The notes beneath the pieces are model-generated. The model did not search any database, was not told the origin of the DNA, and worked only from the letters and a program-made list of their open reading frames with translations. Below are positions 27,388-35,470 of a stretch of DNA of 64,000 nucleotides, piece by piece. Source of the stretch: Algoriphagus aquimarinus (lineage in GTDB: Bacteria > Bacteroidota > Bacteroidia > Cytophagales > Cyclobacteriaceae). The first letter of the stretch is position 1, and the number at the start of each line of letters is the position of its first letter. Made by a program: the position numbers and the translations under genes. The stretch covers positions 124,001-188,000 of the forward strand of contig NZ_VORW01000004.1 of assembly GCF_007997215.1 (NCBI RefSeq). The letters are read 5' to 3'.

Positions 27388-28458
27388 TTCGAGATTGATT
27401 GTAAGATTTACCCAATACTCTTGTTTGGCTTCGTCTTTACCAAATTTCAGACGATGTTTATCTGGATAGAGCAGACTTAATCTTCTTTGAGTATTGACCA
27501 GTCCAATGCCATTTTCTTTGGCTTCCGGACTTTCAGCATGCACAGGGAAAATATGATTTCGAGTTTCGAAAAACACAGTATTACCCATGACTTCAAGTTT
27601 AATCATAATCTCACTTTGCTGCTGGCTACTCACACCATGTTTGAACGTGTTTTCCATAAAGGGGAGTAGAAGCATTGGAGCGATTACCAGGTCATCTTTT
27701 GGTTCATGTATGGAGATGTTAAGGGTTACTTTTTCAGTAAGCCTCATTTTCATCAATTCTATATAATCGTTTATAAAGCTGACTTCCCGGCTGAGCAATG
27801 TTTCATTTTTCTGATTTTCATATAATACGTAACGCATCATTCTTGAGAGTTTCAAAAGAGCTTCCTGCGCCTTTTTTACATCCAGATTGGTTAATGCATA
27901 GATATTATTAAGTGTGTTGAAAAAGAAGTGTGGGTTGATCTGAGCTTTCAGGTAGGAAAGTTCAGTGTTGATCCGCTGCTGGTCCAATTCTCTTCGAAGT
28001 GCTTCATCCTTTTGCCATTTCTGCACTGATGCCACAGAAGTACTGATTCCTATGGTCAACAGATAAAGCATAATATTGAAAACATCTCCCGATGATCTAC
28101 GTGGTTTCGGCACGTATGGCTCATCTGGATTGAAAGCTCTATGCATCAATTCCTGAAGATTCAGGAAATTTTCAGCGTAGATAAGCACACCTACAAAAAG
28201 CACCGCAACTAGAGTAACCGTCAATAGATATACTGCATGCTTCCCTTCAAGTAGCACCTTGGGTACAAACCAGAGCATATTAACATAGAATATACCAATG
28301 AGAAGTACCGCCATGAATATTTGCCTAATCCAAAACTCTACAGGGATGTCAACTCGCCATGAAAGTGGGGTGAGTAGCAATAGTACAGTGCTTAGCATAG
28401 TCCAGCCTAGAATGTGGACTAGTATCGATACTCTCCTCTTGGGACTTAGATTGATCAT
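27385..28458 (-). CDS. LytS-type sensor histidine kinase (His_kinase family)
   Basis: 357 residues. Four transmembrane helices lie in the first ~145 residues (about 13-32, 45-65, 75-95, 127-145) with almost no periplasmic loop. The His-kinase H-box AQINPHFFFNTLNN has phospho-acceptor His177. A GHKL ATPase domain follows with PMLLLPFMENTFKHG (N-box) and GIGLVNTQRRL (G-box). The protein ends naturally at LTINLE; the stop codon is the first three bases of a dispersed repeat. It is divergent from a TonB-dependent receptor gene. Confidence 0.93.
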   Translation of the reverse strand: MINLSPKRRVSILVHILGWTMLSTVLLLLTPLSWRVDIPVEFWIRQIFMAVLLIGIFYVNMLWFVPKVLLEGKHAVYLLTVTLVAVLFVGVLIYAENFLNLQELMHRAFNPDEPYVPKPRRSSGDVFNIMLYLLTIGISTSVASVQKWQKDEALRRELDQQRINTELSYLKAQINPHFFFNTLNNIYALTNLDVKKAQEALLKLSRMMRYVLYENQKNETLLSREVSFINDYIELMKMRLTEKVTLNISIHEPKDDLVIAPMLLLPFMENTFKHGVSSQQQSEIMIKLEVMGNTVFFETRNHIFPVHAESPEAKENGIGLVNTQRRLSLLYPDKHRLKFGKDEAKQEYWVNLTINLE

Positions 28459-28795
28459 AAAATCTGATTTTCAGTATCCAAACTAACGTAAAGGTAGGCT
28501 GTATATAAAATGAAATCTGCGAATAAGGCTGATTTGACTACCAATAGTGTATATGAGCTGATAAAGTGACTCATGGGTGAATATATCAGTTTTATCTGTT
28601 GAAAGTGGGTGTTTGTCGATGAAACCACCGCTTCCGTCTATTACCGGAAAATGTGCGAAACAAACCCTGTTGTTTTGGGGTATCAACTAGCACGAGGTCC
28701 AGGAATTGAAATTAATAGGTGATTTAGAAAGGGGCTTCAGAAAAACAAGATTCAACTTTCAATCACCAGACTTATAGAGCAACTATCTACTACAA
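28459..28795. promoter_or_regulatory. Divergent promoter region between kinase and receptor genes
   Basis: 337 bases without a convincing gene; a 67-codon minus-strand frame here has no recognisable features. It must carry promoters for both flanking genes. I do not see an unambiguous -33/-7 pair or inverted repeat. Confidence 0.35.
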
Positions 28796-31300
28796 ATGAA
28801 ACAATTATTAAACATTATCGCAGTTTTTCTTCTGTTCAGCACAAGTGGCGTCATGGCCCAGCAGACAACAGGTAAAGTAACTACTCCTTCTAAAATCGTT
28901 GGTGTTGCCAAGGATGTAAAAACAGGAGAGCCAGTAGCCTATGCTACAGCCGCACTTTATGTAGCGGGAAGTGATACCAATGTCGCTGGCGGTGTCGCTG
29001 ACGGTGAAGGTAAATTCTTTATCACTGGAATGACCCCAGGATCTTATGACTTGAAGATTAGCTTTTTGGGTTTTGAAACAAAAACAGTGAAAGATATTCA
29101 GGTAGTCTCTAAGACAGGTGATGTTAATATTGGAGATATTCAAATGACAGACGAAGGCCTAGCACTTGAAGAAGTGACTGTTCAAGGTCAGCGTGACTTG
29201 ATCGAAGAGCGTGTGGATCGTACGATCTACAAAGCTGAAAATGATAAAACTACTGCAGGTGGTGATGGTACAGACGTACTAAGAAGAGTGCCTATGCTTT
29301 CTGTGGATTTGGACGGTAACGTTTCCATGAGAGGAAGCAGTAATATCAGAGTATTGATAGATGGTAGACCATCCGCTATAGCTGCAAGTAGCATTACTGA
29401 TGCCTTGAAGCAAATCCCCGCTGACGAAATAAAGGAAGTGGAAGTAATTACTTCTCCTTCTGCAAAATTTGATGCTGAGGGCACTTCCGGAGTTATTAAC
29501 ATTATTACTAAGAAGAACAACCTGCAAGGAATGTCTGCTAACATACGTACTGGTGTTGGTATAAGAGGCTCTGATTTGGGACTAAATCTAAGTGCTAAAA
29601 AAGGCAAATTTGGTTTTACCCTAGGCGGACATGGTAGATCTGGCTACAACATCAATGGTACATTCGAAAACCAGCAAGTAATCACGAATCCAGACAATTC
29701 TATTTCTAAAGTTATTCAGTCAGCAGATACTAAGAGTAATCAGCTTTTCGGAAGATATAATTTCGGAGTAGATTATGAGATTGATAAATATAACTTCCTG
29801 ACAGGTGCTGTAAACTTTGGTATCAGAAATAGAAATAGCAGTCAAAATGACTTCCTTACGCAGAATTTCCTTGATGGAAACTTGGTAAGAAATGCACTGA
29901 GAGAGACAGACACAAAAGACAATTCAAACTCTATAGATGTTAGCTTAAACTATACCAAAACCTTCGAGAAAAAGGGTAAGGATATATCATTGCTGACTTT
30001 GTATAGCCGTAATAACGGAGAAAATTCTTTTGTAAATACACTTTTCGAAGAAGACTTATCTACTGTCAATTCAAGATTGAAGAATGACAATCCAAGCAGA
30101 AATGAAGAGTTTACAGTTCAGCTTGACTTTGTAGAACCACTTGGGGAAAAAGGCAAATCAATATTAGAATATGGTGCTAAAAACATCTTAAGAAAAGCGT
30201 ATTCTGACTTCGCTTACTTCCAAGCTGATGGTGCAGATGGAGCATATGTAGAAAATCCGAATCCAAGCTTAAGCAATGCTTTCAGCTACGATCAAAATGT
30301 AACTGCAGGATATTTGTCCTATACAGCGACTTTGTTTAAGAATTACACGATCAAACCGGGAATCAGATATGAGTACACTACGATCAGTGCAGATTTCAAA
30401 ACAGAAACAACTACTACTAAAATACCTTCTTACGGCACCTTTGTTCCAAGTTTGAATTTGAGTAGAAGCCTATCTAATGGCAACATGATTAAGGCGGCTT
30501 ATAACAGAAGAATTTCTCGTCCTTCGCTTAGATTTTTGAATCCAAATATTGATCAATCTAACCCACTTCAGGTTTCTCAGGGTAATCCAGAACTGGATCC
30601 AGAATTCACAGATAACTACGAGTTAGGCTATAGCACCTTCTTCAAGAATACAATGGTAAGTTTTACCGGTTTCTTTAGAAACACTACAGGTTCCATTCAG
30701 TCAGTAAGAACTATAGCAGAGGATGGGGTCATTTATACAGGATATGACAACATCGGTTATGAAAGAGCTTATGGTACTAACGTCTTCACCAATATCAGTA
30801 TTAGCAATAAAGTCTCTTTGAATGCTAGTGTAGATGCTTACTACGCAAACCTTGGTAGCGAACTTAGCTCTGTTTCAAATAGCGGATTTGTAATCAGCGG
30901 AAGACTATTTGGTAACTATACGCTTCCTAATAACTGGCAGGTACAGGCATTCACTTTTGCAAGAGGACGTCAAGTTCAATTGCAAGGTTCTTCTGGAGGA
31001 TTCTACATGTACGGACTTGGGCTTAATAAGCAGTTTGACGAAAAGAGAGGTACTATTGGCTTCGGAGCAGATAACTTCCTGACTAAGGAATTTAAAATGA
31101 AGAATGAAATCATCACTCCATCTATCGTTCAGAATAGCACGAATATCATGCGAAATATGAACTTCAAAATCAACTTTAGCTATAGAATCGGTAAGTTAAG
31201 CGTGGATCAGAAGCCTAGAAGAAAGAAATCAGTTAATAACGATGACTTGAAAGAAGGCGGAAGTGAAGGTGGTGGAGCTGAAATGACTCAGAATAAATAA
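28796..31300 (+). CDS. TonB-dependent receptor, outer-membrane beta-barrel family
   Basis: 834 residues. Signal peptide to VMAQ (~22), then a carboxypeptidase-regulatory-like domain (VAKDVKTGEPVAYATAALY, LKISFLGFET), a plug (TDVLRRVPMLSVD, IRVLIDGRPS, EVEVITSPSAKFDAEGTSGVI) and a barrel of the 'outer membrane beta-barrel protein family' type, with KPGIRYEYT and GNPELDPEFTDNYELGY. The C-terminus ends in a basic and Gly-rich tail (KPRRKKS, GGSEGGGAE) rather than the usual aromatic residue. No SusD partner is present. Its position divergent from the LytS/LytTR pair suggests coregulation. Confidence 0.9.
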   Translation: MKQLLNIIAVFLLFSTSGVMAQQTTGKVTTPSKIVGVAKDVKTGEPVAYATAALYVAGSDTNVAGGVADGEGKFFITGMTPGSYDLKISFLGFETKTVKDIQVVSKTGDVNIGDIQMTDEGLALEEVTVQGQRDLIEERVDRTIYKAENDKTTAGGDGTDVLRRVPMLSVDLDGNVSMRGSSNIRVLIDGRPSAIAASSITDALKQIPADEIKEVEVITSPSAKFDAEGTSGVINIITKKNNLQGMSANIRTGVGIRGSDLGLNLSAKKGKFGFTLGGHGRSGYNINGTFENQQVITNPDNSISKVIQSADTKSNQLFGRYNFGVDYEIDKYNFLTGAVNFGIRNRNSSQNDFLTQNFLDGNLVRNALRETDTKDNSNSIDVSLNYTKTFEKKGKDISLLTLYSRNNGENSFVNTLFEEDLSTVNSRLKNDNPSRNEEFTVQLDFVEPLGEKGKSILEYGAKNILRKAYSDFAYFQADGADGAYVENPNPSLSNAFSYDQNVTAGYLSYTATLFKNYTIKPGIRYEYTTISADFKTETTTTKIPSYGTFVPSLNLSRSLSNGNMIKAAYNRRISRPSLRFLNPNIDQSNPLQVSQGNPELDPEFTDNYELGYSTFFKNTMVSFTGFFRNTTGSIQSVRTIAEDGVIYTGYDNIGYERAYGTNVFTNISISNKVSLNASVDAYYANLGSELSSVSNSGFVISGRLFGNYTLPNNWQVQAFTFARGRQVQLQGSSGGFYMYGLGLNKQFDEKRGTIGFGADNFLTKEFKMKNEIITPSIVQNSTNIMRNMNFKINFSYRIGKLSVDQKPRRKKSVNNDDLKEGGSEGGGAEMTQNK

Positions 31301-31340
31301 TATTAAACAAAGTAAATAGTAGATTGGGTTACAAGAGAAA

Positions 31341-31371
31341 ACCCGTCCTCAATTGAGGACGGGCTTTTTTA
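31341..31371 (+). terminator. Terminator after the TonB-dependent receptor
   Basis: Perfect palindrome CCCGTCCTCAATTGAGGACGGG followed by C and six T. Confidence 0.93.
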
Positions 31372-31429
31372 TGCTTAAAGCACTTAAGAGGCGAAGTCAA
31401 ATGAATTAACCTCGCATGTTCTTTAAAAC

Positions 31430-31466
31430 CAAAAATCCCGACTTCATCCATTGAAGTCGGGATTTT
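31430..31466 (-). terminator. Terminator after pdhB (works on both strands)
   Basis: Stem AAAATCCCGACTTCA / TGAAGTCGGGATTTT with a four-base loop; T runs on both strands. Confidence 0.88.
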
Positions 31467-31485
31467 CTATTGAGAAGAAAGAATA

Positions 31486-32463
31486 CTATTTGTAGCAGAC
31501 TTTCTTGATAGCATCTATTGTTCTCTTCACATTCGGTAAAGTAGCTTCTATATAAGTAGGAGAGTAGCTCAAAGGTATATCCATTGAATTCACACGAATT
31601 ACCGGAGAGTCTAAGTAATCAAAAGCATAACGCTGGAAGTGATATGTCAATTCAGAAGAAATACCTGCGATTGGATTTGCTTCCTCTACGATCACTACAC
31701 GATTGGTTTTCTTTATAGATTCCATGCAAGTAGCATAATCTATAGGTCGCACTGTACGGAGGTCAATGACTTCAGCTTCTATGCCTTCTTTTGCCATTTC
31801 TTCGGCAGCTTCTAAGGCGACTTTCATCATTTTACCGAAGGAAATCACAGTGACGTCTTTTCCTTTTCTCTTCACGTCAGCTACACCTATAGGAAGTAGA
31901 TATTCTCCCTCAGGCACTTCACCTTTGTCAGAGTACATCACTTCGGACTCCATGAAAATGATTGGATCTGGGTCCCGGATGGCAGCTTTCATCAAGCCTT
32001 TTGCATCGTAAGGATTGGAAGGGACGATTACTTTAAGACCTGGCGTGTTAGCAAACCAGTTTTCAAAGTTGGAAGAGTGTGTTGCTCCTAATTGACCTGC
32101 ATTACCTGTAGGGCCTCTGAAAACGACTGGCACACTGTAAGCTCCGCCTGACATGGCTAGCATCTTTGCAGCAGAGTTGATGATCTGATCTATAGCAACT
32201 AAAGAGAAGTTGAAAGTCATGAACTCGACGATAGGCTTAAGCCCATTCATCGCAGCGCCTACAGCAAGCCCAGAAAAACCGAGTTCGGCTATTGGCGTGT
32301 CATAGACACGGTCCGGACCGAATTCTTCAAGCATTCCTTGGGATACTTTGTAAGCTCCGTTGTATTCAGCAACTTCTTCGCCCATCAAAAAAACGTCTTT
32401 ATCACGTCTCATTTCTTCGGACATTGCCTCTCTGAGGGCTTCACGAAACTGTATTTCTCTCAT
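31486..32463 (-). CDS. pdhB: Pyruvate dehydrogenase E1 component, beta subunit
   Basis: 325 residues forming, with an alpha subunit, the thiamine-diphosphate E1 of the pyruvate (or branched-chain 2-oxoacid) dehydrogenase complex. REALREAMSEEM, VFLMGEEVAEYNGAYKVSQG, DTPIAELGFSGLAVG and RGPTGNAGQLGATHS are characteristic. The C-terminal transketolase domain is complete (DLRTVRPID, VVIVEEANPIAGISSEL). The alpha subunit gene is not adjacent, as in many Bacteroidota. I favour pyruvate over branched-chain substrate from these motifs, but this is family-level evidence. Confidence 0.92.
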   Translation of the reverse strand: MREIQFREALREAMSEEMRRDKDVFLMGEEVAEYNGAYKVSQGMLEEFGPDRVYDTPIAELGFSGLAVGAAMNGLKPIVEFMTFNFSLVAIDQIINSAAKMLAMSGGAYSVPVVFRGPTGNAGQLGATHSSNFENWFANTPGLKVIVPSNPYDAKGLMKAAIRDPDPIIFMESEVMYSDKGEVPEGEYLLPIGVADVKRKGKDVTVISFGKMMKVALEAAEEMAKEGIEAEVIDLRTVRPIDYATCMESIKKTNRVVIVEEANPIAGISSELTYHFQRYAFDYLDSPVIRVNSMDIPLSYSPTYIEATLPNVKRTIDAIKKVCYK

Positions 32464-32546
32464 TAGTTTATGACAAAATTTTGGCTCGTAAAAATAGAAA
32501 GGAATTGGCCAAAACCAAAAATTAAGGGCGCTTTATCCCTAATTGA

Positions 32547-33917
32547 TTACCCTAAATACACGGTTTTTGAATTAACGAACTCTAAAATCCCATATCTGCT
32601 CAGTTCTCTACCGAATCCTGATTTTTTCACACCACCAAAAGGTAGGTGCGGATTGGATGCCACCATCGAGTTGATAAAGACTACGCCGCTTTCGATTTTA
32701 CCGGCTAAGTTCTCCGCTTTTTCTTTGTCCTCAGACCAGATAGAAGCGCCTAATCCAAATTCAGAATCGTTGGCAAGTGAAATTGCATCTTCCTCATTTT
32801 TCACTTTGAAAATAGTCGCCACGGGCCCAAAAAGCTCTTCATAATATGCTGGAGCCGAGGTCGGGATATCAGTTAATATTGCTGGTTGAAATAATGCCGA
32901 GCCTTCTTCTGGTTTATTTCCACCATAAAGTAAAGTGGCGCCAGCTTTTACGGATTTGTCTAGCTGATTGTGTAGCTCTTCCACCAAATCTGGCCTTGCC
33001 ATACAGGCATAATCAGAGCCTTCGTCCATTGGATCTCCTTGTTTCAAGTTTCTGAAATGCTCTACAAACAATGCGAGGAATTCTTCATATATGTCTTCCT
33101 CTATAATAAACCGCTTGGCTGCAATGCAGCTTTGGCCAAAGTTGATCATTCTAGCTTTTACGGCCGTTTCAGCTGCTTTCTTAATATCAGCATCTTTCAA
33201 AACAATGAAAGGATCACTGCCCCCTAGTTCCAGTAGGGATTTTTTGATATTTTTTCCAGCAGCCGCAGCAACTGAAGCGCCTGCTTTTTCGCTACCCGTT
33301 AAGGTGACTGCTTTAATTCTGTCGTCCTCAATTAGGGATGTGGTTGTTTTGGAATCAATGAGGAGGCTTTGGAAAGTTCCTGTGGGGAATCCTGCGAGAG
33401 TAAATACCTCTTCAATCGCCAATGAACATTGAGGGACATTAGAAGCATGTTTTAGTACGCCTACATTTCCGGCCATCAAAGTAGGTGTAGCAAAGCGGAA
33501 GACCTGCCAGAATGGGAAATTCCAAGGCATCACGGCTAAGATAATTCCTAGTGGCTGATGGATGACTTTTGCTTTTTTACCATCAGGTAAATCAATTGCT
33601 TCAGCTTGGAGGAATTCAGAGGCATTCTCAGCATAATACTCACAAGCCCAAGCGCACTTATCTACTTCCGAAAGTGATTCTTTGAATACTTTTCCCATTT
33701 CCAGAGAAATGATGCGAGCGTATTTATCTCTGTTATCCTTTAATACTCTAGCTGCATTGTTCATCAATTCAGCTCGTTTTTCAAAATCAGTTTCCTTCCA
33801 AATCGAAAATGCAACTGAGCCCGCGCTAAGTTTTTCCTCGATTTCTTTTTCCGTTAAGGAGTTAAATTCAGCTAATAATTCTCCAGAATAGGGATTGATT
33901 GATTTGATAAGGCTCAT
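32547..33917 (-). CDS. NAD(P)-dependent aldehyde dehydrogenase, succinate-semialdehyde type
   Basis: 456-residue ALDH. PWNFPFW (131-137) is the oxyanion-hole Asn region, LELGGSDP (229-236) holds the general-base Glu230, and FGQSCIAAKR (260-269) holds the nucleophile Cys264. These match the Sad/GabD-like branch that oxidises succinate semialdehyde to succinate, though related aldehydes are possible. The start overlaps the rhodanese stop by 4 bases, so the two are coupled. Its 3' end is followed by pdhB without a clear terminator. Confidence 0.88.
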   Translation of the reverse strand: MSLIKSINPYSGELLAEFNSLTEKEIEEKLSAGSVAFSIWKETDFEKRAELMNNAARVLKDNRDKYARIISLEMGKVFKESLSEVDKCAWACEYYAENASEFLQAEAIDLPDGKKAKVIHQPLGIILAVMPWNFPFWQVFRFATPTLMAGNVGVLKHASNVPQCSLAIEEVFTLAGFPTGTFQSLLIDSKTTTSLIEDDRIKAVTLTGSEKAGASVAAAAGKNIKKSLLELGGSDPFIVLKDADIKKAAETAVKARMINFGQSCIAAKRFIIEEDIYEEFLALFVEHFRNLKQGDPMDEGSDYACMARPDLVEELHNQLDKSVKAGATLLYGGNKPEEGSALFQPAILTDIPTSAPAYYEELFGPVATIFKVKNEEDAISLANDSEFGLGASIWSEDKEKAENLAGKIESGVVFINSMVASNPHLPFGGVKKSGFGRELSRYGILEFVNSKTVYLG

Positions 33918-34312
33918 TTTTCTATAGGTTTACCAGCTTCCTGCCAAGCTTCGATTCCTCCATGTAGCGAATAGATATGAGTAAATCCAGCAGCCTTCAT
34001 TACATCTGCTGCATTTCCAGATCTCACCCCTATTTTGCAATAAAGGATGTAGGTTCTGTTTTTATCTAGCTTGGCAATCTCACTTTTGAAATTGTCATTT
34101 ATATAGTCTACGTTTTTAGCATTTGGGATATGTCCCTCAGCCATTTCATCAGGTGTGCGAACATCTATTATTCTTACAGCACCTTTGTTTTTTGCTAATT
34201 CTTCAAATTCTGATACACTAATCGCTTTTACCCCAGAAGATTGAGCATAGGTAAAGTCAATCTTGACTAAAACGAGCGCTACTATTAGGAAAATAATTTT
34301 TTGAAGTTTCAT
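33914..34312 (-). CDS. Exported rhodanese-like sulfurtransferase
   Basis: 132 residues: signal peptide (KIIFLIVALVLVKIDFTYAQ, ~4-23), then a single rhodanese domain (VRIIDVRTPDEMAEGHIPNA) with the active-site loop CKIGVRS, Cys92. Likely periplasmic. Single-domain rhodaneses transfer sulfane sulphur; the acceptor is unknown. First gene of the operon with the aldehyde dehydrogenase. Confidence 0.9.
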   Translation of the reverse strand: MKLQKIIFLIVALVLVKIDFTYAQSSGVKAISVSEFEELAKNKGAVRIIDVRTPDEMAEGHIPNAKNVDYINDNFKSEIAKLDKNRTYILYCKIGVRSGNAADVMKAAGFTHIYSLHGGIEAWQEAGKPIEK

Positions 34313-34381
34313 GGTTTATGAGTTTGATGTGAAAGATTGACATTCCATATTGAAATGAAAATTTAGCAAGATTAAATTCAA

Positions 34382-34891
34382 ATGCCTACGAAGATCGCTC
34401 TCATCTCAGATTCCCATAGTTATATAGACCACAAAACCCTCGCCTACTTAGATGAGGTGGATGAGATTTGGCATGCAGGGGATATTGGGAATTTTGAAGT
34501 AATGGATGCTTTGCCTCAGGGGAAGCCTGTACGGGCTGTTTTTGGGAATATTGATGACAAGGCTATGCAGCAATCCTATCCGGAGTGGCAGGAGTTTACG
34601 CTGGCAGGAGTCAAGGTGCTGATGACGCACATCGGGGGTAAACCTCCCCGCTACGCCAAGGGTGTTAAATCTAAAATTAAGGAATCTGCCGCCAACCTTT
34701 TCATATGTGGGCATTCACACATTTGCAAGGTGGAATTCGATAAGACAGTGAATTGCCTCTATATGAATCCTGGGGCTATTGGTCAGCATGGATTTCATGT
34801 GATGCGGACGATGTTACTTTTTGATCTGGAGGCGGGGCAAATAAAAGATCTCCGAGTGGTGGAATTGGGGAAAAGAGGGAAGGTTTTGTAA
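34382..34891 (+). CDS. YfcE/MJ0936-type metallophosphoesterase
   Basis: 169 residues with all metal-binding motifs of calcineurin-like phosphoesterases: Asp10-x-His12 (ISDSH), GD with Asp34, GN with Asn56, His83 (MTHIGG) and GHSH (110-113). The compact size places it with bacterial YfcE/MJ0936 phosphodiesterases. It is cytosolic and its natural substrate is unknown. Divergent from the rhodanese operon. Confidence 0.92.
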   Translation: MPTKIALISDSHSYIDHKTLAYLDEVDEIWHAGDIGNFEVMDALPQGKPVRAVFGNIDDKAMQQSYPEWQEFTLAGVKVLMTHIGGKPPRYAKGVKSKIKESAANLFICGHSHICKVEFDKTVNCLYMNPGAIGQHGFHVMRTMLLFDLEAGQIKDLRVVELGKRGKVL

Positions 34892-34896
34892 AGATT

Positions 34897-35098
34897 GTAA
34901 GATGTGAAAAGTGAGAGGTTATCTTATTTTCAGTCACAGTGATCAGTCGCAGTGGGGTAGTGTTCTGGTTTCTGAGTGTGTATTTGTTAGTGGTAAGATG
35001 TAAAAAGTTAGAGGTAGCCTCAGTATTCAGTCGTGGAGCCTTGTCTAGTTTCTGCGGACATTTTCTAATGTCTTAAGTCTAACGTCTAAAATCTAAAA
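34897..35098. repeat. Degenerate direct repeats in an intergenic stretch
   Basis: GTAAGATGTGAAAAGTGAGAGG (34897-34918) recurs as GTAAGATGTAAAAAGTTAGAGG (34993-35014), each followed by a CAGT-rich segment. A third element, TCTAACGTCTAAAATCTAAA, ends the region near 35096. No coding signal. Similar taagaag/taagagg low-complexity repeats are widespread in Bacteroidota intergenic DNA. Confidence 0.5.
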
Positions 35099-35115
35099 AA
35101 TGCCAGAAACCAAAA

Positions 35116-35138
35116 AAGGCGATCATACTGACCGCCTT
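35116..35138 (-). terminator. Terminator after the 47-residue basic protein
   Basis: Minus-strand stem AAGGCG / CGCCTT, extended by weaker pairs, followed by a T-rich TTTTTTGG tail. Confidence 0.7.
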
Positions 35139-35161
35139 CAATGTTTTTGCAGAAATAAATA

Positions 35162-35305
35162 TTATTTCGCGAAAGACTTCTTAAGCTCTTCAACGTCCAC
35201 GTTTCTGATTACAGGCTGAGCAGACAATTGCTTGATCTTAATCACACGTGTGGTCTGAGATTGTCTTTTTCTTTTAAGTTTTCTCTTCAGTGTAGTAACT
35301 GCCAT
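35162..35305 (-). CDS. Small, highly basic 47-residue protein
   Basis: Starts MAVTTLKRKLKRKRQSQTTR and ends VEELKKSFAK; 14 of 47 residues are Lys or Arg, concentrated in the first half. It has its own terminator and ~165 bp of upstream sequence, so it is a real transcription unit rather than a shadow frame. The basic N-terminus resembles small ribosomal or nucleic-acid-binding proteins. I cannot name the family. Divergent from hisS. Confidence 0.75.
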   Translation of the reverse strand: MAVTTLKRKLKRKRQSQTTRVIKIKQLSAQPVIRNVDVEELKKSFAK

Positions 35306-35470
35306 GGTCGTATATTTTTAATAGTATTGTTTCGAAACGAGTCGCAAAAGTAAATAAAGATTTCTTTTCAGCCTAAAATAAATAGAATTTAATTCCGTGA
35401 CTTTCGTGATATCAGGGAGCGTTTCCTTTTTTTTGAATAAATTTGGCAGCTAATCACCAAAAAACAAGCT

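Noticed and set aside
28483-28686. 67-codon minus frame upstream of the histidine kinase
   Set aside because: Composition resembles non-coding DNA, no start context, lies in the divergent promoter region.
29227-29607. 126-codon minus frame inside the TonB receptor gene
   Set aside because: Antisense shadow of a well-supported coding region.
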